From assembly GCA_030837785.1 (NCBI GenBank), contig JAUQYA010000015.1, positions 1-53,561 on the forward strand: DNA of 53,561 nucleotides, written 5' to 3'. Every line of letters begins with the position of its first letter. The stretch's first letter is position 1. The notes under the pieces were generated by a model. It was not told the origin of the DNA and did no database searches. It worked only from the letters and a program-made list of their open reading frames with translations. Positions 1 through 8,389 of this stretch are shown piece after piece. The stretch comes from Albidovulum sp. (lineage in GTDB: Bacteria > Pseudomonadota > Alphaproteobacteria > Rhodobacterales > Rhodobacteraceae). Both the position numbers and the translations under genes were made by a program.

Positions 1-177
1 GATCTTGCCGTGAACCTGCCCTCGCCCCGCGCGTTGCCTCTGTCCGATCCGAACCGCCGATGCGATCGAAACACCAAATCGCTTCGCCGCGGACCGAACC
101 GTCTCACCATCCCCCAACGCCGACGCAATCCGCATCCGCAGTCCATCGAAAGTGGTGCCACCATACTTCACCCCCAT
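1..177 (-). CDS. IS630 family transposase, N-terminal 59 residues (partial)
   Basis: The frame starts at an ATG at 177 and is still open at base 1. Its 59 codons show the N-terminal helix-turn-helix of IS630 transposases. A helix leads into GETVRSAAKRFGVSIASAVR and then a basic RQRAGRGQVHGKI stretch; this matches the usual pattern of a GMSCRAAAARFGVS-type recognition helix followed by a G-x-V-x-GK segment. The catalytic DDE domain would lie outside the window. The protein would bind the element ends and cut and join at TA sites. Whether the copy is active cannot be judged. Family assignment is from pattern memory and fairly secure; the edge truncation is an artefact of the window. Confidence 0.75.
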   Translation of the reverse strand, partial: MGVKYGGTTFDGLRMRIASALGDGETVRSAAKRFGVSIASAVRIGQRQRAGRGQVHGKI

Positions 178-257
178 TGTCTGGTGGTCACAGTGAAGCA
201 CATCACGATCAATCGCGGAATCCTCTTCCAGATTCAATCAAGCGCAGACACGCTCTA
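1..257 (-). mobile_element. IS630-type insertion sequence, one end, runs off the left edge
   Basis: The first 177 bases of the minus strand encode the N-terminus of an IS630-type transposase. The sequence between that start codon and about position 255 would be the element's terminal segment. A TA dinucleotide at 256-257, the target IS630/Tc1-like elements use, marks the likely outer boundary. Immediately beyond it, a phage-type reading frame opens without a start codon, as expected if the element interrupted it. The other end and the second inverted repeat are outside the window, so the element's length cannot be given. The exact boundary is inferred. Confidence 0.7.
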
Positions 258-584
258 AGGGCGAGGCGGCCGGTCGCGGTGTGTCTCTTGGCGACATGGG
301 CCGGATGGCGGCGGAGGCCGGGTATTTTCCCGATCTTCTCGGCGAAGTGAACGCGGGAACGAACAAGGGAGAGGCGGCAGACTTTGCCGCGCGGCTTCTG
401 GAAGCCCTCGGCGAGGACGCGTCGGGCCGCAAGGTCTATGCCGAAGGTGATGGTCCGGATACCGACCTGATGGCTCTGAGCGACGCGCTGAGCGAGCGCG
501 GCATTGATCTGGCGGCCATGTCGAATGACGAGGCTGCGGCGGCGCTTGAAGACGATGTGACGGGCGTGGTATACGGGCAGGACG
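258..584 (+). pseudogene. Phage-type gene fragment truncated by the IS630 element
   Basis: From the TA at 256-257 the frame reads KGEAAGRGVSLGDMGRMAAE onward with no start of its own, and continues through a segment containing MALSDALSERGIDLAAMSND. This resembles the region near the end of large phage 'polyvalent' proteins, where a short GYFPD motif is followed by a helical stretch. The 5' part must lie beyond the IS or have been lost. No stop occurs in this frame; it reads on into the next gene because of later sequence changes, so the 3' limit given is where the next gene's ATG (585) begins. Base composition is less GC-rich than in the rest of the window, in line with a transferred element. 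The function of the intact protein is not known to me. Confidence 0.5.
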
Positions 585-1990
585 ATGAGCAGATACGACG
601 ATCTCCGATCGAAGCCGGGCGAACCGATGTCGCCCCTGAGCTACGCCGAGCATCTGGCGGGCGGGCGCCTCTCCGATCAGGAGATCGCATCGACGCTCTC
701 GCAGTATTCGGACCCGAGACAGAAACCCCCGTCTACGAAATAGCCGACCCGGCCGCGTTCAGGCAGGCGCTCACGGATGCCGTGGCGACGCTCGGCCCGC
801 AATCTGCGCAGGTCACGGTCTACGATGACTACGCGGGGATGCGGCAGTTTCTGTTCAATGATGGAAAATCCGGTTTTGCCTTGAGGGGCGGCGACATCGT
901 GTCGGTGTTTTCGTCCGCCGATGCGCCGCCTGGCGCTGTCGCACGAATCCTGCCGCTCGCAACAATGCAGGGCGGTAATCGCCTCGATGCATTCAACACC
1001 TATCTGCCGGCACTTTATGCGCGCTTCGGCATGCGGGCGGTGGCGCGGCTCCCGTTCAATCGCGAGTTCGCGCCACAGGGCTGGGACATGCGGGTTCTTG
1101 GCGAGCCCGATGTCGTCTTCATGGTTTTCGATCCGGATCATGCGTCGGCGGAAACCGACAATGAAGTTCCGGACTATGAGTCCGGCGTAACGGCTCAACG
1201 CGATGCCATTCCCGGCGCCTTCGATCCCGCCGATCCAAGGGTACTGGATCAGGAAAAGCGCGGCTCCATCGTCTTCCCTGCCGGCGGGGTGACGGGTGGT
1301 CAAACGATCGTCAACCTGCTCGGGTCGGCCGACCTCTCGACCTTCATCCATGAATCCGGGCACTTCTTTCTTGAAGCGTTCAACGCGCTTGCCTCCGATC
1401 CGAACGCGCCACAGGCGATGAAGGACGATCTCGCGGCAATTCTCGACTGGTTCGGCGTCAAGGACTGGTACGAAGTCGGCGTGGAGCAGCATGAGCAATG
1501 GGCGCGCGGGTTCGAATCCTGCGCCATGGAAGGCAAGGCGCCGTCGCTTGCTCTGGCGGATGCATTCGCTCGCTTCAAGGCGTGGCTCACGCAGATCTAT
1601 CGCTCGCTTGCCGGGATCAACGTCAAGATCACGCCGGAAATCCGCGAGGTCATGGACAGGATGCTGGCGACGGATGCGGAGGTCGCCGAGGCGCGGGCCG
1701 AGATGGAGATGCGCCCGCTCTTCGCCGCCGCTCCTCCCGGCATGTCGGATGGCGACTTCGCCACCTACCGACGGATGGCCCGCAGGGCCACGGAGACGGC
1801 CGAACAGGCCCTTCTCGAAAAGACCATGACCAAGGTGCGGCGCGAGAAGGAAGCGTGGTTCAGGGAGGAAAAACAGGCCACTCGTGCCGAAGTTGCGGTC
1901 GAGTATGACCGGCGCCCCGAATACCGGCTGATCGACATGCTTGCCAACCAGACGTGGCACGGGCTGGATGAAGACAGCAATGCCCGCGCG
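585..1990 (+). pseudogene. Phage polyvalent protein with HExxH peptidase-like domain, frameshifted and 3'-truncated
   Basis: An ATG at 585 opens a frame beginning MSRYDDLRSKPGEPMSPLSY that stops at 741-743. One base short of a longer C run at 726-730, the frame shifts by -1 into the long downstream frame (VYEIADPAAFRQ onward); adding one C there would join the two parts into one protein, so a single-base deletion is the simplest reading. The downstream part contains STFIHESGHFF (about 1336-1368), an HExxH zinc-peptidase-like motif, followed by EQWARGFESCAMEGKAP and ITPEIREVMDRMLATD. That arrangement is typical, in my recollection, of large polyvalent proteins carried by phages and conjugative elements, thought to be injected with DNA. 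A coiled, charged helix follows (about 1800-1920). The end is lost where the frame runs into rhodanese sequence near 1970-2010. The remnant is probably not functional. Confidence 0.6.
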
Positions 1991-2173
1991 GTCCCTGACG
2001 TGCAGATCGACCGAAAGATGCTGGTATTCTATTGCAGCGATCCGGGCTGCTGGCTGGGCTACAACGCCGCGCTGGGGGCGGTCGCGGCGGGCTATACGAA
2101 CGTCTACTGGTACCGGGGCGGGTTGCAGGCCTGGCAGATGAGCGGCCTGCCGCTGGTCCCGTCGGGCTTCTGA
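1991..2173 (+). pseudogene. C-terminal part of a rhodanese-like protein, fused in frame to phage sequence
   Basis: The last 60 or so codons before the stop at 2171-2173 read MLVFYCSDPGCWLGYNAALG, then AAGYTNVYWYRGGLQAWQMS and GLPLVPSGF. This is the C-terminal half of a rhodanese fold: the beta strand ending in the active-site Cys, and the YRGGxxAWxxxGLP signature. The loop has C-x4-C-W, resembling rhodanese-like proteins with a C-x-x-C-W-type motif. The N-terminal half and start codon are missing; upstream sequence is phage-derived and less GC-rich. GC content rises sharply across about 1970-2010, which places the join there. The stop is 14 bases before the former start of the TPR-CHAT gene, so the intact pair was probably an operon. 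Confidence 0.6.
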
Positions 2174-2187
2174 CAGGGGAGGAGGCG

Positions 2188-5100
2188 ATCCGGACGATCC
2201 TTCTGGCCGCCGCTCTGGTCCTTGCCGCGGGGAGCGGCCTTCGCGCCGGCCCCGCGGCGGAGGTGCGGGCACCGGCCGACCAACTGCCGGCGGCGGGCGG
2301 GCGGCCCCGACCCTGCGTCTGGCCGGCGATACTGGCGGGCGGGAACAGGCCCGGCCTGCCGCGGACGCCGAGCGCCGCGCGGCCGCCCTTTTCGACGAGG
2401 CCCGCAGACATGTGCAGGCCGGCGGCGACCCCGGCGGCGCGGTGCCGCTTCTGTCCGAGGCGCTGCGCCTTCTGTCCGGGGCCGGTGCCGTCCCGTCCGA
2501 CCTGTGGATCGGGGCCTCCGGCCTTCTCGCCCGGCTGGACCTCGATGCCGGGCGCGCCGCCGCGGCGCGCGCGCGGGCGGAGGAGTTCATGCGCATCGCG
2601 CGGCCGACCGAATGGCGCGCCCGGGCGGCGGCCAGTGCGGCCGACATCCGGTTCCGGCTTGGCGATTTCGCCGACGCGGCGACCCTTCTGGAGGAGGCGC
2701 TGGCAGTCGATCCGGGGACTCTTTCGCAGGTCTACGGCGATCTGTTCGTGGCCTATGCCGCGGCACAGGAGGCAGCAGAAGCGGAGGGGCGGATCGACGA
2801 TGCCGCCGCGCTGATCGACGCGCGCCTTGCCATCCTCAGGACCTTTGCCGTCGATCCCGACGATGCCGGCAAGAGGCGCTTCTGTTCGGGAAGTTCTACC
2901 TGTTCCACGAGGCGGCGCGCTACGGGGCGGCGGCCGCGGCGCTCAGGGCCTGGGCCGCGGCCGGGCAACCGACCCCGGACGAGCGGGCGTTCATCGACCG
3001 GATGGCGAGCCTGACGCTGGACTACGCGCGGCTGTCGGGCGAGGTGGAGCGGCGCAGCGTGCAACTGGACTACGCCGAGCTTTCCGTGGCCTTCGCGGAA
3101 CTTGCCGGCGATCCGTCCGATCCCCGGCTGGGATGGGCGCTGCGCGAACGGGCGGCGGCCGAGAGGGGGCTGGGCCGGATCGATGCGTCGACGCAGTCGC
3201 TCCGGCAGGCTGCCGAGGTGCTGGCGCGGTCCGGGGCCGGCCGCGCCGAGTTGCATTTCGTGCTCTGCGACCTCGCGGCGAACGCCTGGGCCGGCGGGGA
3301 TCTGACGCTTGCGCGCGATCTCTACGCGCGGGCCGATGCGTCGCGGGCGGCGGCGCAGGCTGAGGGCGCGCCGGCCGATGCGCCGCTCGATCGCGCGATC
3401 GAGGCGGTCAACCGCGCCAACCTGGAGGTCGATCTCGGCGACGGGGCGAAGGCGCTGGACCGGGCGGCGCAGGCGCGCGCCCTGTTCGCGGAGGATGCGG
3501 CGCGCGGCCCGCAGAAATGGAACGCGCGCGCGGTGGCCGCGCGGATCGACGCCGTCCGGGCCCGCGCGCTGGCCGCGACCGGGCGGCGGGCCGAGGCGGT
3601 GGCAGCCGCCCTTGCCGCGGCCGGGACCGCCCGGGCGGTCTATCCGGCGGATCATCCCGATCTTGCGCTCGCGCTGGTCAACGCCGGTGACCTGGTCGCG
3701 GCGCTGGGCGACACCGGCCGGGGCATCCCGCTGATGCAGGAGGGCGCCGGGTGGCTGGCCCGGGCCCTGCCGCCCGACGCCCCGCAGGTTCTGGAAGCCG
3801 AGGGGAAGCTGGCGCTCGTTCAGCTGACGGCGGGCAACCGGCCGGCGGCGCTGGCGCTTCTGAGGCGGATCACCGAGGCGCGCAAGTCGCCCGCCTATCG
3901 CGAGGCATTGCCGGAGGCGGCTTTGAGTTCGAGACGCTGGCCTGGCTCTTGCTGGCGGATCGTCCGGCGGACGACACCGAGCGGCTCGACGAGGCCTTCG
4001 AGGCGCTGCAATGGACCCAGATCACCCGCTCGGCCGAGGCGCTGTCGCTTCTGGAGGCGCGCCTTGCCGCCTCCGATGCGGGGCTGGCGCCGATCCTGCG
4101 GCGGCGCCAGGATCTGATCGAGGAGCATCGGCGCACGACATCGCGCGTGCTGGCCGCGCTGGCCGGCGAGGGGGCCGGCGAGGGGGCCGGTGACGGGGCC
4201 GGTGACGGGGCCGGAGACGGGGTTGGCGGCGGGACCGCTCCCGGGGCCGTCGCCGGGATGAACGCCCGGCTTGCCGAGATCGACGCGGACCTCGGCCGGA
4301 TCGATACCGATATCGCCGCCCTTGGCCTGGAGATGACCGGGCTTGCGGCGGTGCGGCCCCTGGGCATCGCCGGGGTGCAGGCGCTTCTGAAACCCGGCGA
4401 GGGGCTCGTCACCTTCGCGTTGCCGAGCCTCAGGCCCGACCGGGTGCCGGGGCTCGGCCGATCCTCAAACCGGGCGATCCTGGTGACGCGCGACCGCGTG
4501 ACGGTCGGCACCGTGGCCGAGCCGGGCCGCCGGGCGCTCGACAACCGGCTCGGGCCTTTCGCTGCGGCGTTGCGATCAGTGATGCCGGCTGCCGGCGGCC
4601 CCTCGCCGCCGAGTTGCGCGGCGCGATGATCGCGGGCGGCGTCGAGGATGCGCGATCCTACTTCGATTTCGAGGCCGCCTACCGGCTTTACCGTGACCTC
4701 TTCGGCGGCCTTTCCGGCGCGCTCGACGGGCTTGACCATCTGATCGTGGTGCCGCCCGCCGATATGTTGCCGCTGCCGTTCGCCGCCCACGCGCTGGCCG
4801 CAAGCGAAACCGGGGCGGCCTCGCCGGGGCTGGTGCTGACACCGCCCGAGCGCGCGACGGAGGAGGACGACGGGCTCCTGACCGCAGGCGAGATCGCGAC
4901 CTTCGATCTGTCGGCGCGGCTGGTGATGCTCTCGGCCTGCAACACCGCCGCCGGCGAGGGGCAGGGGGCCGACGGGCTTTCGGGGATGGCGCGGGCGTTC
5001 TTTCACGCCGGCGCGCGCGGTCGTGGTGACGCAGTGGTCGGCCTATTCGGACGCCGCGTTGCAGGTCTCGACCGGGCTTCTGTCGGAGCTGGAGAGGAGG

Positions 5101-5226
5101 GCGGGCGACGGCGCGGCCAAGGCGCTGCGGCGGACCCAACTCGGCATCCTCGACGATCCCCGCGCCGTGGCGTTTCGCCAGCATCCCGCCTATTGGGCGC
5201 CCTTCACGCCGGTCGGGGCGGACTGA
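2188..5226 (+). pseudogene. Exported TPR-CHAT domain protein, degenerate (start loss, frameshifts, internal deletion)
   Basis: A strong ribosome site (AGGGGAGGAGG, 2175-2185) precedes ATC at 2188 where ATG is expected. The frame then encodes a signal-peptide-like TILLAAALVLAAGSGLRAG. Homology-like sequence then moves between frames near 2300, 2872, 3928, 4590 and 5010. The first four shifts are consistent with single-base losses. TPR-like helical repeats occupy about 2400-4130, with a spacer of short Gly/Asp repeats at 4165-4224. The C-terminus is a CHAT (caspase-like) peptidase domain: IVVPPADMLPLPFAAHALAA, LVLTPPERATEEDDGLLT, RLVMLSACNTAAGEG (the Cys region), then VVTQWSAYSDAALQVSTGLL and a final HPAYWAPF. 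The segment between LPLPFAAHALAAS and ETGAASPGLVLTPP, which normally carries the catalytic-His region, is missing. The gene cannot make its full product. Sequencing error is less likely because later genes are intact. The 3' end overlaps the convergent gamma-glutamyltransferase gene by 37 bases. Confidence 0.75.
4165..4224 (+). repeat. Five tandem copies of a 12-bp unit inside the TPR-CHAT pseudogene
   Basis: Units at 4165, 4177, 4189, 4201 and 4213 follow the pattern GGYGANGGGGCC and would encode a repeated Gly-(Glu/Asp)-Gly-Ala. The first two copies are identical, the next two are identical to each other, and the last has drifted. The array sits between the helical repeat region and the CHAT domain, so it was probably a flexible linker that expanded by slippage. 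Confidence 0.85.
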
Positions 5227-6773
5227 GGTTCCGGGCCGGCGGCACCGCCGTCGGGAAGGGCGGGATCGTTGATGCCGCCGAACCTGCCATCGGCCGTGCG
5301 CGACACTCCCGACGGGCAGGCGTAGAGCTTCGGCATCACCACATTGCCCGAAACCTCGACGGTGTATGTCGCGGCCAGCCAGTCGAGAACGGCGGGGCCG
5401 AGCCTGGGGTCGGCCCTGAGGCTGCCGCGATGGGAGGCGTCGAGGCGCGGCAGGTGGATCGCCTCTTCGAGCGTCATGCCGAAGTCCAGCATCAGCGCCG
5501 CGATCTGCGCGACGCAGGGCATGATCAGGTCGCCGCCCGACGCGCCGATGGCGAATTCGGCCACGCCGTCGTGGACGCCGACGGTGGGCACCATGTTCGA
5601 CGAATTGATCCGCTTGCCGCCGAGCATCGAGGTGCGGCGGCCCGGGCGGGGGTCGAAATAGCTGACGCCGTTGTTGAGCAGGAGGCCTGTGCGCGGCAGC
5701 ACGATCCCGGCGCCGAAGTGGTCGAGGAGCGTGTAGGTCAGCGCGACCATGTTGCCTTCGGCATCGGCCGCCGAGAGCGACGAGGTGGAGCATCCGACCT
5801 CCGACAGGGTGCCGTTGCGCTGCCGGTGCGCGCGCCAGGCAGCCTCGAGAGCGTCGGCATAGACGAGCCAGCTTGCGGCGTCCGGCCGGGGGCCGGGGGC
5901 GGGCATCGCCCTGCCGGCATGGGCGAGGAAATCGCGCTGCCGCAGGCCGCCGCTCTGCTCGCCGGGGGTGAAAAGCGTGGTGCCGCGGTGGTGCGCCTCC
6001 ATCGGCGGATGGTCGAGAACCTCGTAGCGGGCGAGGTCGTCCATGCCGATCCGGCTTCCCAGCGCCTGCAATTCCGCGGCGATGTCGCACCCCAAATCGC
6101 CCCGGTAGAAGCCTTCGGCACCCTTTTCGGCGAGGCGCCGCAGCGTCCCGGCCAGGCCCGGAATCCGCAACTGCGCGCCGGGCTGCAACGGCACGCCCTC
6201 CGGCAGGAAGACCGAGGCCGCGACCGGGTCGCGGCGGAGGATGGCCATTTCCGAGGCGATCATCAGCGTGCAGAACCAGCTTGCGGGAATTCCCTCGTCG
6301 GCCAGCCGGATCGCCGGCTGCAACACCTCGCCGAGGGATCGGCTGCCATAGCGGGCGAGCGCATGATCGAAGCCGGCGACCGCGCCCGGCACCGTCACGG
6401 CGGTGGCGCCCTGGGTGTTGGCGAAGCCGCGGACGGCGGGAAACCCCATCGACGTGACCGGCAGCGCCGGATCGACCGGATAGTCCCCGGGGGCGACGCC
6501 GGCGGCAAGGACGCCCTGGAAATCGAGGGCCACCGCGCGGCCCTCCCGCGCCAGCCAGATCACCATGAAGCCGCTGCCGCCGATCCCGCACATCCAGGGT
6601 TCGACCGCCCCGAGCGCCAGCGCGGCGGCGACGGCGGCATCGACTGCATTGCCCCCCCGGCCGAGGAGCTCCGCCCCGGCCCTTGCGGCGGCGATGTGCT
6701 GGGCGGCCACCATCCCGGCCGGGTTGGTGACAAACGGTTTCCGGGTGCTCCACTGATCCGCCGTCGTGGTCAT
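5190..6773 (-). CDS. Gamma-glutamyltransferase family protein
   Basis: A 527-residue Ntn-hydrolase of the gamma-glutamyltransferase family, which transfers or hydrolyses gamma-glutamyl groups after self-cleavage into two subunits. The N-terminus shows the family's NPAGMVAAQHIAAARAGAEL, then GGNAVDAAVAAALAL and MCGIGGSGFMV. The cleavage and nucleophile site is seen as GCSTSSLSAADAEGNMVALT; the Thr aligns with the catalytic Thr of the TTHxSVVD motif. LLLNNGVSYFDP follows, then GASGGDLIMP. No signal peptide is present, so the enzyme should be cytosolic, unlike periplasmic GGTs. The ATG at 6773 is preceded by CAGGAGA on its strand. It is divergent from the GntR gene and its transporter operon, which suggests that it processes the imported compound. 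The exact substrate is unknown. The 3' end overlaps the convergent pseudogene. Confidence 0.85.
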   Translation of the reverse strand: MTTTADQWSTRKPFVTNPAGMVAAQHIAAARAGAELLGRGGNAVDAAVAAALALGAVEPWMCGIGGSGFMVIWLAREGRAVALDFQGVLAAGVAPGDYPVDPALPVTSMGFPAVRGFANTQGATAVTVPGAVAGFDHALARYGSRSLGEVLQPAIRLADEGIPASWFCTLMIASEMAILRRDPVAASVFLPEGVPLQPGAQLRIPGLAGTLRRLAEKGAEGFYRGDLGCDIAAELQALGSRIGMDDLARYEVLDHPPMEAHHRGTTLFTPGEQSGGLRQRDFLAHAGRAMPAPGPRPDAASWLVYADALEAAWRAHRQRNGTLSEVGCSTSSLSAADAEGNMVALTYTLLDHFGAGIVLPRTGLLLNNGVSYFDPRPGRRTSMLGGKRINSSNMVPTVGVHDGVAEFAIGASGGDLIMPCVAQIAALMLDFGMTLEEAIHLPRLDASHRGSLRADPRLGPAVLDWLAATYTVEVSGNVVMPKLYACPSGVSRTADGRFGGINDPALPDGGAAGPEPQSAPTGVKGAQ

Positions 6774-6820
6774 CGCAGTCTCCTGGCTGTCGGGCCCGGC
6801 TTGCCAGCGAGGCCGAATCG

Positions 6821-6851
6821 AGTATATCGTAAATATATTGGAAGTATATCG
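6821..6851. promoter_or_regulatory. Direct repeat AGTATATCG, likely GntR operator
   Basis: Two exact copies of AGTATATCG lie at 6821-6829 and 6843-6851, starting 22 bp apart (two helical turns), within an AT-rich patch (TATATCGTAAATATATT) in otherwise GC-rich DNA. The patch is in the 93-bp gap between the divergent gamma-glutamyltransferase and GntR genes, 16 bases before the GntR start. Autoregulation and control of both directions is the natural reading, inferred from position only. Confidence 0.5.
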
Positions 6852-6866
6852 AGCGGATCGCCCGGC

Positions 6867-7532
6867 ATGAGCAAGCGCAAGAGCGACGAGGCCTATGGCG
6901 AGTTGCGCAGCCGGATCATGATGGCGGTCCTGCCGCCGAACGCCGTCCTGGACGAAAGGCGCCTGACCGAGGACCTCGGCCTCGGCCGGACGCCCTTGCG
7001 CGAGGCCGTCCTCAGGCTGGAGCAGGAAGGGCTTGTCACCTCGATGGGGCGGCGGGGCTACGTCGTGGCCAGCGCGACGCCGGCCGACATGATCCGCGCC
7101 TATGAGCTGCGCCGCGAGCTGGAATGCTTCACCGCCGGTCTCGCCGCCGAACGGCGCAACGCCGGCGATCTGGCGAAGTTCGATGCATTTCTTGCCCGCA
7201 TGGCGGCCGAGATGGACGGCCATGTGGACGACCTGCACTGGCAGCTTGCGGCCGACGAGGAGTTCCACCGCATCGTCGCGGACGCCTCCGACAACCGCTT
7301 CGCGCAGCAGTATCTGGCCTTCCTGTTCGGCCTGTCGGTGCGCAGCCTCTATGTCGCGCGGATTCCGATCACCCTCGTCCAGGAGGAGATCGACAACTAC
7401 CGTTCGGTGCTGACCGCGATCCGGATGCGCGACGCCGGGGCCGCGCGGGCGGCGATGGCGCGCCATCTGACGATCAACCCGATGCAGGTGATGGCCGACA
7501 GCCTGTCCGGCACCAGGCCGCAGGTCGGCTGA
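6867..7532 (+). CDS. GntR family transcriptional regulator (FCD domain)
   Basis: A 221-residue regulator with an N-terminal winged helix (LRSRIMMAVLPPNAVLDERR, LGLGRTPLREAVLRLEQEGL, residues about 12-56) and a C-terminal FCD ligand-binding domain. The FCD signature is ADEEFHRIVADASDNRF (about residues 129-145), with His134 a probable metal ligand and a further His in MARHLTINPM near the C-terminus. FadR-type regulators of this build usually repress catabolic operons and respond to organic acids or sugars. The start at 6867 (MSKRKSDEAY) fits the family's N-terminus. The stop at 7530-7532 overlaps the ATG of the next gene (TGATG), so the regulator is translationally coupled to the transporter. 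It probably binds the AGTATATCG repeats just upstream. Its effector is unknown. Confidence 0.9.
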   Translation: MSKRKSDEAYGELRSRIMMAVLPPNAVLDERRLTEDLGLGRTPLREAVLRLEQEGLVTSMGRRGYVVASATPADMIRAYELRRELECFTAGLAAERRNAGDLAKFDAFLARMAAEMDGHVDDLHWQLAADEEFHRIVADASDNRFAQQYLAFLFGLSVRSLYVARIPITLVQEEIDNYRSVLTAIRMRDAGAARAAMARHLTINPMQVMADSLSGTRPQVG

Positions 7533-8389
7533 TGCGCAGGGCGTTGCGGCAGAGGATCGAGATCGGCGCGATGCTCGCGCCTTCGGTGCTGCTGCTCGGC
7601 GTCTTCGTGCTTGCGCCGCTGTGCATCGTCGCCGCCTACAGCTTCGCGCTGCGCGATCCCTATGGCGCGGTGCTGCCGGGGTTCACGCTGCGGAACTACG
7701 CCGACCTCTTCCAGAGCGTCTACCTGCTCGTCTTCGTCAATTCGTTCGAACTGGCGGCCTCGACCACGCTGCTGTGCCTCATGATCGGCTATCCGGTCGC
7801 CTATTTCATCGCCTTCAAGGCCGGGCGGTTTGCGCCGGCGCTGCTGTTGCTGCTGCTGATCCCGTTCTGGATCAACTTCCTGATCCGCATCTCGGCCTGG
7901 GTCGTGCTTCTGGGCCGGGGCGGGCTGATCAACCAGGGTCTCGTCCGGACCGGCCTGATCGACGCGCCGGTGGGCATGCTCGGCAGCTATGGCGCCACGC
8001 TGGTCGGGATGGTCTACGCCTTCCTGCCGCTGACGGTGTTTCCGATCTATGCCGCGCTCCAGCCGATCGACCGGCGGCTGGTCGAGGCGGGCGCCGACCT
8101 CGGCGCCGGGCCGGCGGAGACGTTCCTTCGCATCACTCTGCCCCTGTCGCTGCCGGGGGTGCTGGCGGCGGCGCTTTTCGTCTTCGTCCCCTCGATGGGG
8201 GTCTTCGCGATCCCGGTCCTTCTGGGCGGCGGCAAGGACATCATCCTCGGCAACCTGATCGTCCAGCTGTTCCTGGAGTTCCGCAACATCCCGCTCGGGG
8301 CCGCGGTGTCGATGCTGCTCCTCGCCTTCGCCGGGATCGGCATCCTTCTTTACATGCGGGCGCTGCGCCGGGTGGAGGCGATGAAATGA
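7532..8389 (+). CDS. ABC transporter permease, spermidine/putrescine (PotB) type
   Basis: A 285-residue inner-membrane permease. Hydrophobic segments occur at about residues 10-35, 70-95, 105-125, 150-170, 200-225 and 255-275. The cytoplasmic EAA loop that docks on the ATPase is EAGADLGAGPAETFLRITLP. The IPFWINFLIRISAWVVLLGR stretch is characteristic of PotB-like proteins. It overlaps the regulator upstream (TGATG) and the next permease downstream (ATGA), so the genes are translated as a unit. With the following permease it forms the membrane channel. PotB-type importers carry polyamines but also many other amines and small organic molecules. Substrate identity cannot be read from the sequence; the neighbouring catabolic genes argue against a purely polyamine role. 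Confidence 0.9.
   Translation: MRRALRQRIEIGAMLAPSVLLLGVFVLAPLCIVAAYSFALRDPYGAVLPGFTLRNYADLFQSVYLLVFVNSFELAASTTLLCLMIGYPVAYFIAFKAGRFAPALLLLLLIPFWINFLIRISAWVVLLGRGGLINQGLVRTGLIDAPVGMLGSYGATLVGMVYAFLPLTVFPIYAALQPIDRRLVEAGADLGAGPAETFLRITLPLSLPGVLAAALFVFVPSMGVFAIPVLLGGGKDIILGNLIVQLFLEFRNIPLGAAVSMLLLAFAGIGILLYMRALRRVEAMK

Noticed and set aside
726..740. Programmed -1 frameshift in the polyvalent gene
   Set aside because: Codon phasing at AAA-CCC-CCG does not give a standard slippery heptamer, and I see no downstream structure; single-base loss explains it better.
677..2647. A minus-strand open frame of about 656 codons over the phage-rhodanese region
   Set aside because: No recognisable domains; the plus strand carries clear HExxH and rhodanese motifs.
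4165..4224. CRISPR-like array
   Set aside because: Units are 12 bp, contiguous without spacers, and in frame with a coding linker.
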